In this document: in pieces, positions 6,826 through 15,357 of the stretch
Layout: each line of letters begins with the position of its first letter
How positions within the stretch are numbered: position 1 is the stretch's first letter
Assembly (NCBI GenBank): GCA_020073385.1
Contig: JAIQFH010000022.1
Span: forward strand, 1-64,000
Origin: Terriglobia bacterium
GTDB taxonomy: Bacteria > Acidobacteriota > Terriglobia > Terriglobales > Acidobacteriaceae
Length of the DNA stretch: 64,000 bases
Direction: 5' to 3'
Translations under genes and position numbers: made by a program
The notes under the pieces: model-generated
Database searches by the model: none
What the model saw: the letters and a program-made list of their open reading frames with translations, nothing else
What the model was told of the DNA's origin: nothing

Positions 6826-7518
6826 TTATCTTAGAGCTGATGGCTGAGAGTTGACAGCTTCTTTCACCCACACCTCAATGTCTTCCCGCACTTCGCGCAG
6901 CCGGCCTTCGAAGAAATGATCTCCGCCCTCGACCAGGACCAGCTTCTTCGGATCCGGCAGCGAGGCAACCAGCGCCTCCAGCTTCGCTCGCGGGCCGAAC
7001 TGGTCACGCGCTCCGCTGACGAACAGCTTTGGCTTATTGCAGGACTGCAGAAATTCATAGGTGTAAACACGCGGTTCTTCAGGATCTGCAGCCACGGGAG
7101 CGACTGGAACTCCCAGGCCAATCGCTCCGCGGACACGCGAATCGGGGCAGGCAGCGCGCAGTCCGACCGCGGCACCGAAAGAGAATCCGGCGAAAATCAG
7201 CGGCAGGTGCAACTCCGAGTCGAGCCAGTCGAGCGCGGTGCGGACGTCGTCGACTTCCCCGATGCCGTGATCATGTTCTCCTTGGCTCAGTCCAGTTCCG
7301 CGGAAGTTGAAGCGCAACACGGGAAATCCGAAACTGCTCAGAGCCTTCATCGTGTGGAAGACGACTTTGTTGTGCAGCGTTCCTCCGAACAGCGGATGCG
7401 GATGGCAAACTACAGCGGCATGCGTCGCGTTCTCAGTGCCGGCGTTGAGCAGGGCTTCGAGGCGTCCAGCGGGACCTTCGAGGAAGAGGGAACGGATGGT
7501 TTGGTTCGTTGGGATCAC
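6826..7518 (-). CDS. Alpha/beta hydrolase, COG2945-like
   Basis: The 230-residue cytosolic hydrolase has the alpha/beta fold. The nucleophile elbow is GFSFGAAVGLRAA, preceded by HPHPLFGGTLHNKVV (an oxyanion-region motif typical of COG2945) and LRFNFRGTGLSQGEHDHG. The acid is probably Asp in SGARDQFGP, and the His lies in EGGDHFFEGRL. Members of this family are annotated as esterases or dienelactone-hydrolase-like enzymes, but few have known substrates. The protein is complete. It shares a strand with the glycerate kinase gene but is separated from it by about 165 bases including a repeat, so co-transcription is unlikely. Confidence 0.82.
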   Translation of the reverse strand: MIPTNQTIRSLFLEGPAGRLEALLNAGTENATHAAVVCHPHPLFGGTLHNKVVFHTMKALSSFGFPVLRFNFRGTGLSQGEHDHGIGEVDDVRTALDWLDSELHLPLIFAGFSFGAAVGLRAACPDSRVRGAIGLGVPVAPVAADPEEPRVYTYEFLQSCNKPKLFVSGARDQFGPRAKLEALVASLPDPKKLVLVEGGDHFFEGRLREVREDIEVWVKEAVNSQPSALR

Positions 7519-7626
7519 ATCTCCAGATTACACAAAACGGGCGGCGGACTTCCGACCCCTCTGGAGTCGATGGCAAACCGTGTCTGAGGTCTGAGGTCCG
7601 TGGTCCGATTTGCTATTCTCCTAACC

Positions 7627-8631
7627 ATGGATGCTGTCACGTTTACTCGGCAGTTAATCGACATCGAATCAATCTCCGGCAACGAAGCGGCGGTCGGCAA
7701 TTACCTCTACGGTGAACTCTGCCGAATCGGCTACCAGACAAGGAAGATTGCAGTCGAGGGTGATCGCTTCAACGTGTACGCGACTTCAGCGGAACAGCCG
7801 AATCCACAGGTTGCCTTTTCCACGCACATGGATACGGTTCCTCCGTTTATTCCTTCGTCGGAGGATGCGAACCGCATTTATGGCCGCGGATCATGCGATG
7901 CCAAGGGTATCATCGCTGCGCAAGTCGCCGCCGCGGAGCGACTGCGCCGTGAAAACATCTATGTGGGACTGCTCTTTGTGGTTGGAGAAGAGCGCGACAG
8001 CCTGGGAGCGAAGATCGCCAACGATCACGCGCCGGCGGGCTGCCGATTTCTGGTAAACGGTGAACCAACGGAGAATCGGATTGCGCTCGCGTCAAAGGGA
8101 ACACTGCGCGTCGAAGTGACGGCGCGAGGGCGCATGGCACATTCGGCGTATCCAGAATTAGGGGACTCGGCGATCGACAAACTCCTGGCGGCGCTGGGAC
8201 GGTTGCGTGCGATGAAACTTCCCAGCGATCCAGAGGTTGGGCCTTGCACGCTCAACATCGGGCTGATCCAAGGCGGCCGCGCACCGAATGTGATTCCCGA
8301 TTACGCACATGCGGATTTGCTCTACAGACTGGTTGGATCGACCGACGAGTTGCGCCGGGAGATTGTCGCGGCTGCTGGAGATCAGGTCGAAGTCACCTTT
8401 CCCCTGGAACTTCCCTTCCTGCGTTTTCGCAAGCTTGATGGATTGCCGACGATGATTGCAGCGTTTACCACCGACATTCCGAAGTTGACGAATTGGGGCG
8501 AGCCCTTGCTGATCGGACCGGGATCGATTCACGTCGCGCATACGGAAGGCGAGTACATCGAGAAGCGGCAGTTGCACGAGGCGATTGATCTCTATTGCAT
8601 GATTGCAAAGCAGTTACAGGTCAAAGGCTAA
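7627..8631 (+). CDS. M20-family deacylase/peptidase (ArgE/DapE-like)
   Basis: The 334-residue metalloenzyme belongs to peptidase family M20, whose members remove acyl or aminoacyl groups in amino-acid biosynthesis or degradation. The metal-site motifs are complete: STHMDTVPP, YGRGSCDAKGI, VVGEERDSLGA, VNGEPTENRIA, and a C-terminal His in IHVAHTEGEYIEKRQL. The dimerisation domain contains GRMAHSAYPELG and an RGGAPNVIPDYA-like segment (QGGRAPNVIPDYAHADLLYR). I chose ATG 7627 because MDAVTFTRQLIDIES matches the usual family start. An upstream in-frame start at 7600 adds nine unlikely residues. The sequence resembles ArgE/LysK-like deacylases but the substrate is not certain. It is cytosolic, and no amino-acid biosynthesis operon surrounds it. 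Confidence 0.85.
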   Translation: MDAVTFTRQLIDIESISGNEAAVGNYLYGELCRIGYQTRKIAVEGDRFNVYATSAEQPNPQVAFSTHMDTVPPFIPSSEDANRIYGRGSCDAKGIIAAQVAAAERLRRENIYVGLLFVVGEERDSLGAKIANDHAPAGCRFLVNGEPTENRIALASKGTLRVEVTARGRMAHSAYPELGDSAIDKLLAALGRLRAMKLPSDPEVGPCTLNIGLIQGGRAPNVIPDYAHADLLYRLVGSTDELRREIVAAAGDQVEVTFPLELPFLRFRKLDGLPTMIAAFTTDIPKLTNWGEPLLIGPGSIHVAHTEGEYIEKRQLHEAIDLYCMIAKQLQVKG

Positions 8632-8633
8632 CC

Positions 8634-8675
8634 GCGGAGGTCGCAGAGGACTGCCGCGGAGAGCGCGGAGAGTGC
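8634..8675. repeat. CGCGGAG-type direct-repeat remnant
   Basis: Bases after the M20 stop read CGCGGAGGTCGCAGAGG followed by CCGCGGAGAGCGCGGAGAG, four near-copies of CGCGGAG. This is the same family as the long inverted repeat at 33814-33922 and the complement-type remnant at 4669-4696. Confidence 0.45.
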
Positions 8676-8701
8676 ACGGTATAGAGTCTGTGGATTCCTG
8701 A

Positions 8702-10171
8702 TCAGTTCTTTCCTGGAGAATCGGAAGAAGCGTTCACTCCCGAAACAGCCGATTTGGCAGGGTCGGGATTCTTGCCGGTTTCTAACTCCCGCACGGCGTC
8801 CGCGACCTGGTGAAACTCGTCGGTATCCTTCTTCAGATTCGAATAGTCCACGTCGGAATAGTTGTTTCTCAGTTCGGACATCAGGTAAGAACGCCGTGTC
8901 GTGTTGTTATCGTGGCTGCACCAAAACGGGTTGGTTGCTGAATCTCCTTTTTGCCGGGAAACTGCCTTCCAGGATTGCGGCGCTTCACGAATGTCGTATC
9001 CGGCAGCCAGCATCCATTCCAGGCCCACGCGATCGGCCTGATTCTCCAGCGAGCGCGAGTACTGGCTGCGAATCCCCGTGGCGAGCAGATCGGCAACGAA
9101 CGATCCGCCGTAGGGAATGAAAGCGCCGCCCGCCCTGAGAGCGATCAGTTCGTTCCGGTGATATTGATGCTGGAACCAAACATGCTTCTCGACGGCGTGC
9201 GAGATCTCATGGGAGAGAACGAAGGCGAGTTGGGCCTCATTTTCCAGCACGTCGAAAACACCTGAGTGCACGATCACGACGCCGTTGGGATAGCTGGCGG
9301 CATTGAAGCTCTTTTTGTCGACCAGATAAAACTTGAAGGGAATCTTGAGGGGATCGCCATCCGGCAGATCTTTTTGATGGGCTGGGATGAGGCTGTTTCC
9401 CAGTCGGGAAATGTAGTCCTGCGCCTCGTGACTAGGGACGAGCCTGAATGTGGCCCAATGCATCTTGAGCTCGCCGGGCTGAAAACTGGAGTAATCGGGC
9501 TCGGTCACTCTGGGAGCGAACCGGCGCCACATCCTGGCTTCGCCCTTGGATATCTCGGCATGCTGAAACTCGACTTTTTGCGCCTGAATGGAACCGTCGG
9601 GTTGGCGCACGCCTTCGTAGGAAACGAATGTGTCGAGGTTGAGGGAATCGGGCGTCAGTCTTGAGCCGTCGGGGCCTTTGTCTTTGGCGGAACTCTTCCG
9701 CTCCGCCAGGTTGGGTTTCAAGGACACGGCCGTCGTAGGCGTGACGTTAATTCTCTGGCCGTCTGCATGGATCACGCCGTTCCATCCTGCGTCGTCCTTT
9801 GTGAGGGACGGAAGTCTTTCCAGCAGAGCAGTCCGCTTCACCGTCAGGGTGTCATAGGACAACACCTTGATAGACTTGGCCTTCAGTTCACCAGAAGCTT
9901 CGTCGTACTCGCCCTTGATTTCGAGTTCCGTGCCAATGCGGATGTCTTCGGGCTTGAACGCATCCAGGGAGTTGTCGGCCTGATTCTCGAGATCGAGCGA
10001 AACTGTCTTGTCACGAGTGACTCTGTAATCGTCGATCTCGAAGCTTGCGGGCGAGCTGACAGCGGTGACGAAGCCATGGATGGTGAGGTCCTTCGCCGCG
10101 GACGAGTTCAAGACGCAGAAAGAGAAGATCGTCCATGCGAGGATTGCACGCATAAAACCTGCCATCGCCAT
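8702..10171 (-). CDS. Secreted M48-family metalloprotease with N-terminal beta-domain
   Basis: The product is about 489 residues from the chosen start MAMAGFMRAILAWTIFSF, which opens a signal peptide ending near NSSAA. The open frame extends to 10396, but that extra N-terminus is poor. Residues about 25-200 contain two repeats of an OB-like DUF5666-type domain (HGFVTAVSSPASFEIDDYRV, IGTELEIKGEYDEASGELKA). The C-terminal half is an M48 peptidase with HEISHAVEKHVW as the zinc motif and ENQADRVGLEWMLAAGYD carrying the third ligand. M48 enzymes degrade or process envelope proteins, and BepA-type members act on outer-membrane proteins. Location in the periplasm is inferred from the signal peptide. 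It may share a divergent promoter region with the next gene. Confidence 0.82.
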   Translation of the reverse strand: MAMAGFMRAILAWTIFSFCVLNSSAAKDLTIHGFVTAVSSPASFEIDDYRVTRDKTVSLDLENQADNSLDAFKPEDIRIGTELEIKGEYDEASGELKAKSIKVLSYDTLTVKRTALLERLPSLTKDDAGWNGVIHADGQRINVTPTTAVSLKPNLAERKSSAKDKGPDGSRLTPDSLNLDTFVSYEGVRQPDGSIQAQKVEFQHAEISKGEARMWRRFAPRVTEPDYSSFQPGELKMHWATFRLVPSHEAQDYISRLGNSLIPAHQKDLPDGDPLKIPFKFYLVDKKSFNAASYPNGVVIVHSGVFDVLENEAQLAFVLSHEISHAVEKHVWFQHQYHRNELIALRAGGAFIPYGGSFVADLLATGIRSQYSRSLENQADRVGLEWMLAAGYDIREAPQSWKAVSRQKGDSATNPFWCSHDNNTTRRSYLMSELRNNYSDVDYSNLKKDTDEFHQVADAVRELETGKNPDPAKSAVSGVNASSDSPGKN

Positions 10172-10240
10172 TCGGTCCAGCGATTGCGAAATATTAGCAT
10201 GGGACGATGGATTGCGATGAAGGAGTAGATTTGGCCGAGA

Positions 10241-10636
10241 ATGACGCGCAAGAATTACGATGGGGACAAGGCTATGAATGGATTCGAAGAAGACTGGAAA
10301 GAATACAAGCGGGCAAGAAATATGTTTTTCCTGATATTTGTGCTCTACCTTCCAGTGTGTTTTGGCATCGGATTCGCCTCGACGAAACTCTTCCATACCT
10401 TCACTCCCGGGTTCGTCGCAGCCTTCCTATGGATGGCTATGCTTCTGGTGAGCGGCATGCGAGTCCATCTCTGGCGTTGCCCGAATTGCGGGGAGTGGTT
10501 TTCGGGAACGTGGTGGTATAACCTCGGCTTTCTGGCGCGGCGTTGCGTCCATTGCGGACTGCCAAAACTACTCCAACAATCCTCCTTCATCCAGTGTCGC
10601 CCACTGAGAGCAAAGCTTCTCATCCAGATCAGCTAG
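10241..10636 (+). CDS. Small membrane protein with zinc-ribbon-like motif
   Basis: The 131-residue product has two predicted membrane helices (about residues 28-48, MFFLIFVLYLPVCFGIGF, and 57-72, GFVAAFLWMAMLLVSG). They are followed by a cytosolic treble-clef or zinc-ribbon-like pair of CxxC motifs, CPNCGEWFSGTWW and CVHCGLP, 20-odd residues apart. The pattern suggests a metal-binding membrane protein of unknown role. An alternative start at 10274 (MNGFEEDWKEYK) has GGGG eight bases upstream and may be the true one. The gene lies just before and in line with the YyaL-type gene, nine bases away, so the two may be co-transcribed. Confidence 0.65.
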   Translation: MTRKNYDGDKAMNGFEEDWKEYKRARNMFFLIFVLYLPVCFGIGFASTKLFHTFTPGFVAAFLWMAMLLVSGMRVHLWRCPNCGEWFSGTWWYNLGFLARRCVHCGLPKLLQQSSFIQCRPLRAKLLIQIS

Positions 10637-10645
10637 ACTGGAAAA

Positions 10646-12943
10646 ATGACTTCAGCGTCCCTCAATTCCCTCTCCCGCGCATCTTCCGCCTACCTTCGCT
10701 CCGCTATGCATCAGCCCATCCGGTGGCATGAGTGGGCAGCGGAGGCCTTCGCCATCGCGCAGCGCGAGAACAAGCCGATGCTGCTCGACATTGGGGCGGT
10801 ATGGTGCCACTGGTGTCACGTGATGGACCGCGAGTCGTATGACGATCCGGAACTTGCGGCCATCGTCAATGAGCATTTCATTGCCGTCAAAGTGGATCGC
10901 GACGAGCGTCCTGATATCGATAGCCGGTACCAATCTGCAGTGCAGGCGGTGAGCGGGCAGGGTGGGTGGCCGCTGACGGCATTTCTTACGCCGGATGGAA
11001 AGCCGTTTTATGGCGGCACTTACTTTCCACCCAATGATGGATACGGGCGCCCAAGTTTTCGGCGCGTGCTGTTGAGCATTGCGAATGCTTACAAAGAGAA
11101 GCACGGCGATGTGGTCGAGCAGGCGGCGATGGTCGAAAACGCGATTGTGCAGGCCGAGTCGTTTCATGGGCGTAGCGGACGCGTTTCGACCAGCGTTGTG
11201 CAGGCGATTCAGGAATCGGCGTTCAAGATGTTTGATCCGCAGCATGGAGGGTTTGGGTCGGCGCCGAAGTTTCCGCATCCATCGGCGCTGGAGTTGTTGA
11301 TTGAGAGGTATGCACGCGTCGCTTCGCTCCCCGGGGCGGACCCTTCGACTTCGCTCAGGGCAGGCGAAGGCGTCCGCCCCTACACAAACTCTGCGGAGCC
11401 TCGCTCCGCCGGACAGCCGGGGGCGGCTGTCCCCACAAAAGACCAGGAGGAGCTTCGAAATCTCATCGTTACTACGCTTGAGCACATGGCGCTCGGTGGA
11501 GTTTACGACCAGCTTGCGGGCGGGTTTCATCGTTATTCCGTGGATGAGCGCTGGGTGGTACCGCACTTCGAGAAGATGTCTTACGACAACTCGGAACTGC
11601 TGAAAAACTACGTGCACGCGTATCAGGCAACCGGCGAAGAGTTCTTTGCCGACGTGGCGCGAGACATCATCCGCTGGATGGATGAGTGGCTGAGCGATCG
11701 CGAGCGCGGCGGATTCTATGCATCGCAGGACGCCGACATCAATATGGACGATGACGGTGATTACTTCACCTGGACGCTCGATGAGGCTCGGGCGGTGCTA
11801 ACTGAGGAAGAAACACAGGCAGCGGCTTTGCGATACGACATCAATGAAATCGGCGAGATGCATCACAATCCCGCAAAGAACGTGCTGTACGTGCGGGCGT
11901 CACTGGACGACATCGCGGCACGGATGAAGTTGCCGCCTAATCGCATAGCCGAGTTGCTGGAGTCGGCCAAGAGGAAGATGTACGCGGCGCGGTTGCAGCG
12001 GCCGACACCGTTCGTCGATAAGACTGTCTATGTGGGATGGAACAGTCTTTGCGTGTCTGCGTATCTGGAGGCGGCCAAGGTTCTCCATCTGCCTGAGGCG
12101 CGGCGGTTTGCTTTGCATTCGCTGGATCGGATCTTGAGCCGGGCGTGGAAGCGCGGGGACTCCGCCGAAAACGCGGTTGGAGGCTCCCGCTCCACAGGAG
12201 GATCACTGCTTCACGTGGTCGCCTACTCGGATCCCGACGCGGAGCATCGAGAAGTCCAGGGGTTGCTTGATGACTATGCGTTCACCGTGATCGCCTGTCT
12301 CGATGCGTATGAGGCTTCGTGCGATCTCAGCTACTTCAAGTTTGCACAGGTGATCGCCGACGCCATGATTGACCGGTTCTTCGATGCAACATCCGGGGGC
12401 TTCTTCGACAGCGATCCCGCAGCCGGTGGAACCAGTTTGGGCGTGCTCGCCACTCGCAGGAAGCCGCTGCAGGATTCGCCCACTCCGGCGGGGAACCCTA
12501 TGGCAGCGGTGGCCCTGATGCGACTGCACCACTACACCGGCGATTCCGGGTATCGCGACAGGGCAGAGCAAACGCTGGAAACATTCGCCGGAGTGGCGGA
12601 ACAGTTTGGAATCTTCGCCGCAACTTACGGAATTGCAGTTCTTCATCTTCTCGACAAACCGGTGCAGGTGGTCGTGATCGCGGGTGAGGACGGGAAGGCA
12701 GATTCCCTGCAGGCGGCGCCGACAGCTCGATTCGCATTCACCAAGACCAGCCTGCGGCTGGAAGCCAGCCAGGTGGTTCCTTCGAATCTTCCTCCGATAA
12801 TGGCGGCAACCCTTCCCCATCTTCCGCAACTAAGCTCCGGAAAGTCGTTCGCGGTAGTTTGTTCAGGATATTCCTGCAAGGCACCCGTGTTTGAGGCCGA
12901 CGAGTTGCGGGAAGCCATGCAGGCCGCATTGCGGGCAGAATAG
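10646..12943 (+). CDS. YyaL/SPATA20-like protein (DUF255 thioredoxin-fold plus six-hairpin domain)
   Basis: The 765-residue protein has an N-terminal DUF255 thioredoxin-like domain with WCHWCHVMDRESYDD and the family start NSLSRASSAYLRSAMHQP. An (alpha/alpha)6-type domain follows, containing ALGGVYDQLAGGFHRYSVDE and VVPHFEKMSYDNSELL. COG1331 proteins occur widely, from bacteria to human SPATA20. Their activity is unresolved, though the CxxC-like CHWC suggests redox or metal chemistry. The sequence departs from the family at about residues 228-268, where a low-similarity stretch (ASLPGADPSTSLRAGEGVRP and onward) is encoded by a hairpin repeat at 11333-11436 that keeps the frame. A second odd stretch, KRGDSAENAVGGSRSTGG, lies near residue 510. 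The protein is otherwise complete and probably cytosolic. Confidence 0.88.
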   Translation: MTSASLNSLSRASSAYLRSAMHQPIRWHEWAAEAFAIAQRENKPMLLDIGAVWCHWCHVMDRESYDDPELAAIVNEHFIAVKVDRDERPDIDSRYQSAVQAVSGQGGWPLTAFLTPDGKPFYGGTYFPPNDGYGRPSFRRVLLSIANAYKEKHGDVVEQAAMVENAIVQAESFHGRSGRVSTSVVQAIQESAFKMFDPQHGGFGSAPKFPHPSALELLIERYARVASLPGADPSTSLRAGEGVRPYTNSAEPRSAGQPGAAVPTKDQEELRNLIVTTLEHMALGGVYDQLAGGFHRYSVDERWVVPHFEKMSYDNSELLKNYVHAYQATGEEFFADVARDIIRWMDEWLSDRERGGFYASQDADINMDDDGDYFTWTLDEARAVLTEEETQAAALRYDINEIGEMHHNPAKNVLYVRASLDDIAARMKLPPNRIAELLESAKRKMYAARLQRPTPFVDKTVYVGWNSLCVSAYLEAAKVLHLPEARRFALHSLDRILSRAWKRGDSAENAVGGSRSTGGSLLHVVAYSDPDAEHREVQGLLDDYAFTVIACLDAYEASCDLSYFKFAQVIADAMIDRFFDATSGGFFDSDPAAGGTSLGVLATRRKPLQDSPTPAGNPMAAVALMRLHHYTGDSGYRDRAEQTLETFAGVAEQFGIFAATYGIAVLHLLDKPVQVVVIAGEDGKADSLQAAPTARFAFTKTSLRLEASQVVPSNLPPIMAATLPHLPQLSSGKSFAVVCSGYSCKAPVFEADELREAMQAALRAE
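11333..11436. repeat. Triple-hairpin repeat inside the yyaL-like coding region
   Basis: Three successive hairpins are visible: GGGGCGGAC (11333-11341) pairs with GTCCGCCCC (11372-11380), GCGGAG (11393-11398) with CTCCGC (11404-11409), and GGACAGCCG (11411-11419) with CGGCTGTCC (11424-11432). The last two match the double-hairpin repeat in noncoding DNA at 36064-36101 and 39681-39716, including the trailing C(C/T)ACA/C. Here the repeat is translated in frame. Confidence 0.75.
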
Positions 12944-12963
12944 CCTGGGGAGCCGGTCGCACT

Positions 12964-13005
12964 CCAAAAAACAAGAGGCTGACGGGGTTATGTGATCCGT
13001 CAGCC
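12964..13005 (-). terminator. Intrinsic terminator downstream of the small secreted peptide gene
   Basis: GGCTGACGG (12977-12985) and CCGTCAGCC (12997-13005) form a perfect 9-bp stem with an 11-base loop. On the reverse strand the stem is followed by TCTTGTTTTTTGG, a usable T-run. It lies about 85 bases past the stop of the gene at 13088-13240. It also faces the end of the yyaL-like gene but lacks a T-run in that direction. Confidence 0.75.
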
Positions 13006-13087
13006 CAAAAATTGCAAGCCCTGTGATTCGGCCCAGTTACGACAGGTTACCTTGGTTACCTTGCCCGCATCACTCGCGTCCCATAGT

Positions 13088-13240
13088 TTAGGTCGGCAAG
13101 CTGGATTGGCAGTGAGTTGATCTAGGTGGGCACAGAATGAGCGGGCCGCCGTCCGCGGCGGGAACCAGAGGCGCGGCCGCTGCCATAAATGTGCCCACTA
13201 ATCCGACGATCAGGATCGCAATCCTGATTGTACGTTTCAT
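13088..13240 (-). CDS. Short secreted peptide, Pro/Cys-containing tail
   Basis: The 50-residue product starts at ATG 13240, with AGGAG upstream at a suitable distance (AGGAGACGAACCCATG). Residues 1-20 (MKRTIRIAILIVGLVGTFMA) form a signal-peptide-like basic and hydrophobic segment with a probable cut after AAA or VPAA. The remaining tail, ADGGPLILCPPRSTHCQSS, has two Cys that could form a disulfide. A TATAAT box upstream and an intrinsic terminator downstream frame it as its own transcription unit. I believe similar short peptides with an ADGG...CPP tail occur in other acidobacteria, but I could not search. Function is unknown: an envelope peptide, a bacteriocin-like peptide or a signal are all possible. 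Confidence 0.65.
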   Translation of the reverse strand: MKRTIRIAILIVGLVGTFMAAAAPLVPAADGGPLILCPPRSTHCQSSLPT

Positions 13241-13299
13241 GGGTTCGTCTCCTATCCGCGCAGGATTCCCAAATACAACCCCCCCAACGCGGAGCACGC

Positions 13300-13305
13300 A
13301 TTATA
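13300..13305 (-). promoter_or_regulatory. Candidate -10 box for the small secreted peptide gene
   Basis: TATAAT on the reverse strand lies 60 bases before the ATG at 13240. A perfect TTGACA sits only seven bases upstream of it, too close to serve as its -35. TTGCAC about 20 bases upstream is the nearest alternative. The remaining stretch to 13559 holds no convincing gene. Confidence 0.4.
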
Positions 13306-13559
13306 GGGCACTTGTCAAGATTCCTGTGCAAGGATTTTCATCCTTGTACCTTTTTGGTGCACTACATGCGCAAAGTTCCTGCACGGCGTCAGCTGCAAAT
13401 TATTTAAATTCATAGTGCTAGCCACAAAGCGGAAGCCTTTTTTTGCCGAAGGGACCGTTTGGCGCAGCAGAATTTTTGACCGGATTATTGTTACGAAAAC
13501 CGGACGCACTCAAAGTGCGCTATCGCACTGCTCATCGGCTGGGAAAAGGAAAGGGGTGT

Positions 13560-14465
13560 CTACTTCTTCGAAGCGGCCCGAATGGCGGCTGCAAAGCTGC
13601 CGGTACCGGCGCCGCCCGCTCCGGCTGCGGCTCCGTCGGAAAGAGGAGCGGGCGCCTGAGTACGAGAGAGGGCGCGATCCACCATCCCTTCAAACATAGG
13701 GATCAGCGAATCAGCGGGTACAGGATGGTGAATATCCGACAGGCTTTGCTCCCAGCGCTGAGGCTGCAGTAGCGAGCGGGAGCTATCACGCGCTGGACGC
13801 TTCACTGCCACATAGCCCAGCCACAAGACGAGGCTGCTATTGTAGGCAATCATGTTTGCGATGCTCATCCAGGGGCCGTCAAGGTGGCTGCCTACCCAGG
13901 AACTGATCAGGATTAGTTCGATCATGGAGAATGATCCAAAGCCCAGCGCGATTCCGAAGCTATGCTGACGGCGGCTGACGCCAACATAATGTGCGAAGAA
14001 AAGCAGGAACAGCACCATCCCCACCTGAATCATTCGTACGCAGCGCTGTGAGGTCACGATCGCCTGCAACAAGGGGGGCATGTTGGACGAATTCGTGGAA
14101 ACCGACACCACCGCGGCAACCAGGAGCATCACAAGGCCGGCCCACTTGAAAAGCACCGTTCCCAAATCGCGGAGAGTGTGGAACATGCGGAAAACGTCGA
14201 CAAACACTTCGTGGATCACGAGGAAACCGAAGGTCACAGTGATGGCATTGCAGGCCCAGTAAAGGTAGAAAAGGGCGTCGTAGCTGCGCCACGCATAGGC
14301 CGGAAAAACCACTGCGAAGGTCAGCAGTTGGGTCAGGATGTAGCCGAAGAAGAACTTGAAATTCCGCAGCAGGCCGCGGCGAATCATAAGGCCGGCGATT
14401 CCCATCTCAATGACAGGATGCATCAGCCACAACACGTAGTAGAGAACCTTGGTTTTTTCGCTCAC
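13560..14465 (-). CDS. Multi-pass membrane protein of unknown function
   Basis: The protein has about 301 residues from GTG 14465 (VSEKTKVLYYVLWLMHP), a start that places the first helix at the N-terminus. The frame itself extends to 14552. Six or seven hydrophobic segments are visible, including VIEMGIAGLMI, FFFGYILTQLLTFAVVFPAY, ALFYLYWACNAITVTFGFLV, WAGLVMLLVAAVVSV, VGMVLFLLFFAHYVGV and NSSLVLWLGYVAV. A cytosolic Ala/Gly/Pro-rich tail of about 90 residues follows. No enzymatic motif is recognised. I have the impression that this type of seven-helix protein is common in Acidobacteria, but no function can be assigned. It appears monocistronic. Confidence 0.7.
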   Translation of the reverse strand: MSEKTKVLYYVLWLMHPVIEMGIAGLMIRRGLLRNFKFFFGYILTQLLTFAVVFPAYAWRSYDALFYLYWACNAITVTFGFLVIHEVFVDVFRMFHTLRDLGTVLFKWAGLVMLLVAAVVSVSTNSSNMPPLLQAIVTSQRCVRMIQVGMVLFLLFFAHYVGVSRRQHSFGIALGFGSFSMIELILISSWVGSHLDGPWMSIANMIAYNSSLVLWLGYVAVKRPARDSSRSLLQPQRWEQSLSDIHHPVPADSLIPMFEGMVDRALSRTQAPAPLSDGAAAGAGGAGTGSFAAAIRAASKK

Positions 14466-14812
14466 GCTTCTCGTCTCGGGGCGGCGGACACGTTCTCTAC
14501 CGGCGCAAAAACACAGTTGCCGGAAACGGACAAAGGGCGACCACTCACGCACGCGTGCGTGGCATTAACAACAGTAGTTAGGCTAGCCTTTCGCACTCTG
14601 GCGTTCAATGGACTGAGGTAATCGTCAGTAACGTTACCCCTGCACAGGTTTCTGGGCAAGGTTACCTTCGTGCTAGGGAAACTAGGGCAGCCTTCCCCTA
14701 ACCGGGAGGGGATGTTAGGGCGGAGGAGGCGGCCTCAGGATCAGATTGGAGACACCAAACACTGGAGCGCAGCTATGGCGTTGATAAAACAAGGCGAGAA
14801 GGTCTTGCCCGA
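14466..14812. other. Spacer with no convincing gene
   Basis: This stretch separates two reverse-strand genes. It includes a perfect 10-bp palindrome, GTAACGTTAC at 14628-14637, and a GGTTACCTT motif that also occurs twice in tandem near 13053-13070. Either could be a regulator-binding site. No CDS or RNA gene is seen. Confidence 0.35.
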
Positions 14813-15244
14813 TCAGGCGTCGGGCATCGAGTGAATGTAGGCCCGCATCATGCGCACCTCGTCATCCTTCTCGTTCAGATCGTGGAGCAGAATGTCGCGC
14901 AGCGATACTATGCCCACGAGCTGGCCCTCGTGGCAAACGGGCAGGTGCCGGAAACCGTGGCGGCGCATGAGAGTCATGCAGGTTTCCAGATCTTCTCCGG
15001 TTCCGACGGCTAGCGGATCATCGGTCATGACCTCAGCCATGCAGGTGGCACGCGGATCCCTGCCTTCGGCTACAACCCGGCGCATAAGATCGCGCTCAGA
15101 GAATATCCCCACAAGTTTTCCGCTGTGAATGACCGGAACGGCGCCAATGTTGCGTTCGACCATGGCCCGAACAGTTTCCAGGACGGTGTGGCCCAGGTCC
15201 GCCTGATACGTTTCCTGATCTTTGATCAAGTCGCAGATACGCAT
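14813..15244 (-). CDS. CBS-domain pair protein
   Basis: The 143-residue cytosolic protein starts at ATG 15244, chosen because GGGAGG lies eight bases upstream. The frame extends much further, to 15643, but that part is implausible. It consists of two CBS domains forming one Bateman module: DLGHTVLETVRAMVERNIGA...GIFSERDLMRRV, then MTDDPLAVGTGEDLETCMTL...GIVSLRDILLHDL. Such stand-alone modules bind AMP, ATP, NAD or S-adenosylmethionine and act as energy sensors that regulate partner proteins. The partner is not evident, since neighbours are a membrane protein and a DUF58 protein. Residues typical of nucleotide-binding loops (SERD, SLRD) are present. Confidence 0.9.
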   Translation of the reverse strand: MRICDLIKDQETYQADLGHTVLETVRAMVERNIGAVPVIHSGKLVGIFSERDLMRRVVAEGRDPRATCMAEVMTDDPLAVGTGEDLETCMTLMRRHGFRHLPVCHEGQLVGIVSLRDILLHDLNEKDDEVRMMRAYIHSMPDA

Positions 15245-15357
15245 TTGACACCTCCCGGCTTGCAGGAATCCGAGCTGGCCTATGTCATCTATCGGGTCGC
15301 GAGTATATGACGTAGAGGAGATGTAAATAAAGCAAAAAAGGTTGGGACAAACGAAAT

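Noticed and set aside
13311-13316. TTGACA as -35 of the small peptide promoter
   Set aside because: It lies only seven bases from the TATAAT box, too close for a sigma-70 promoter.
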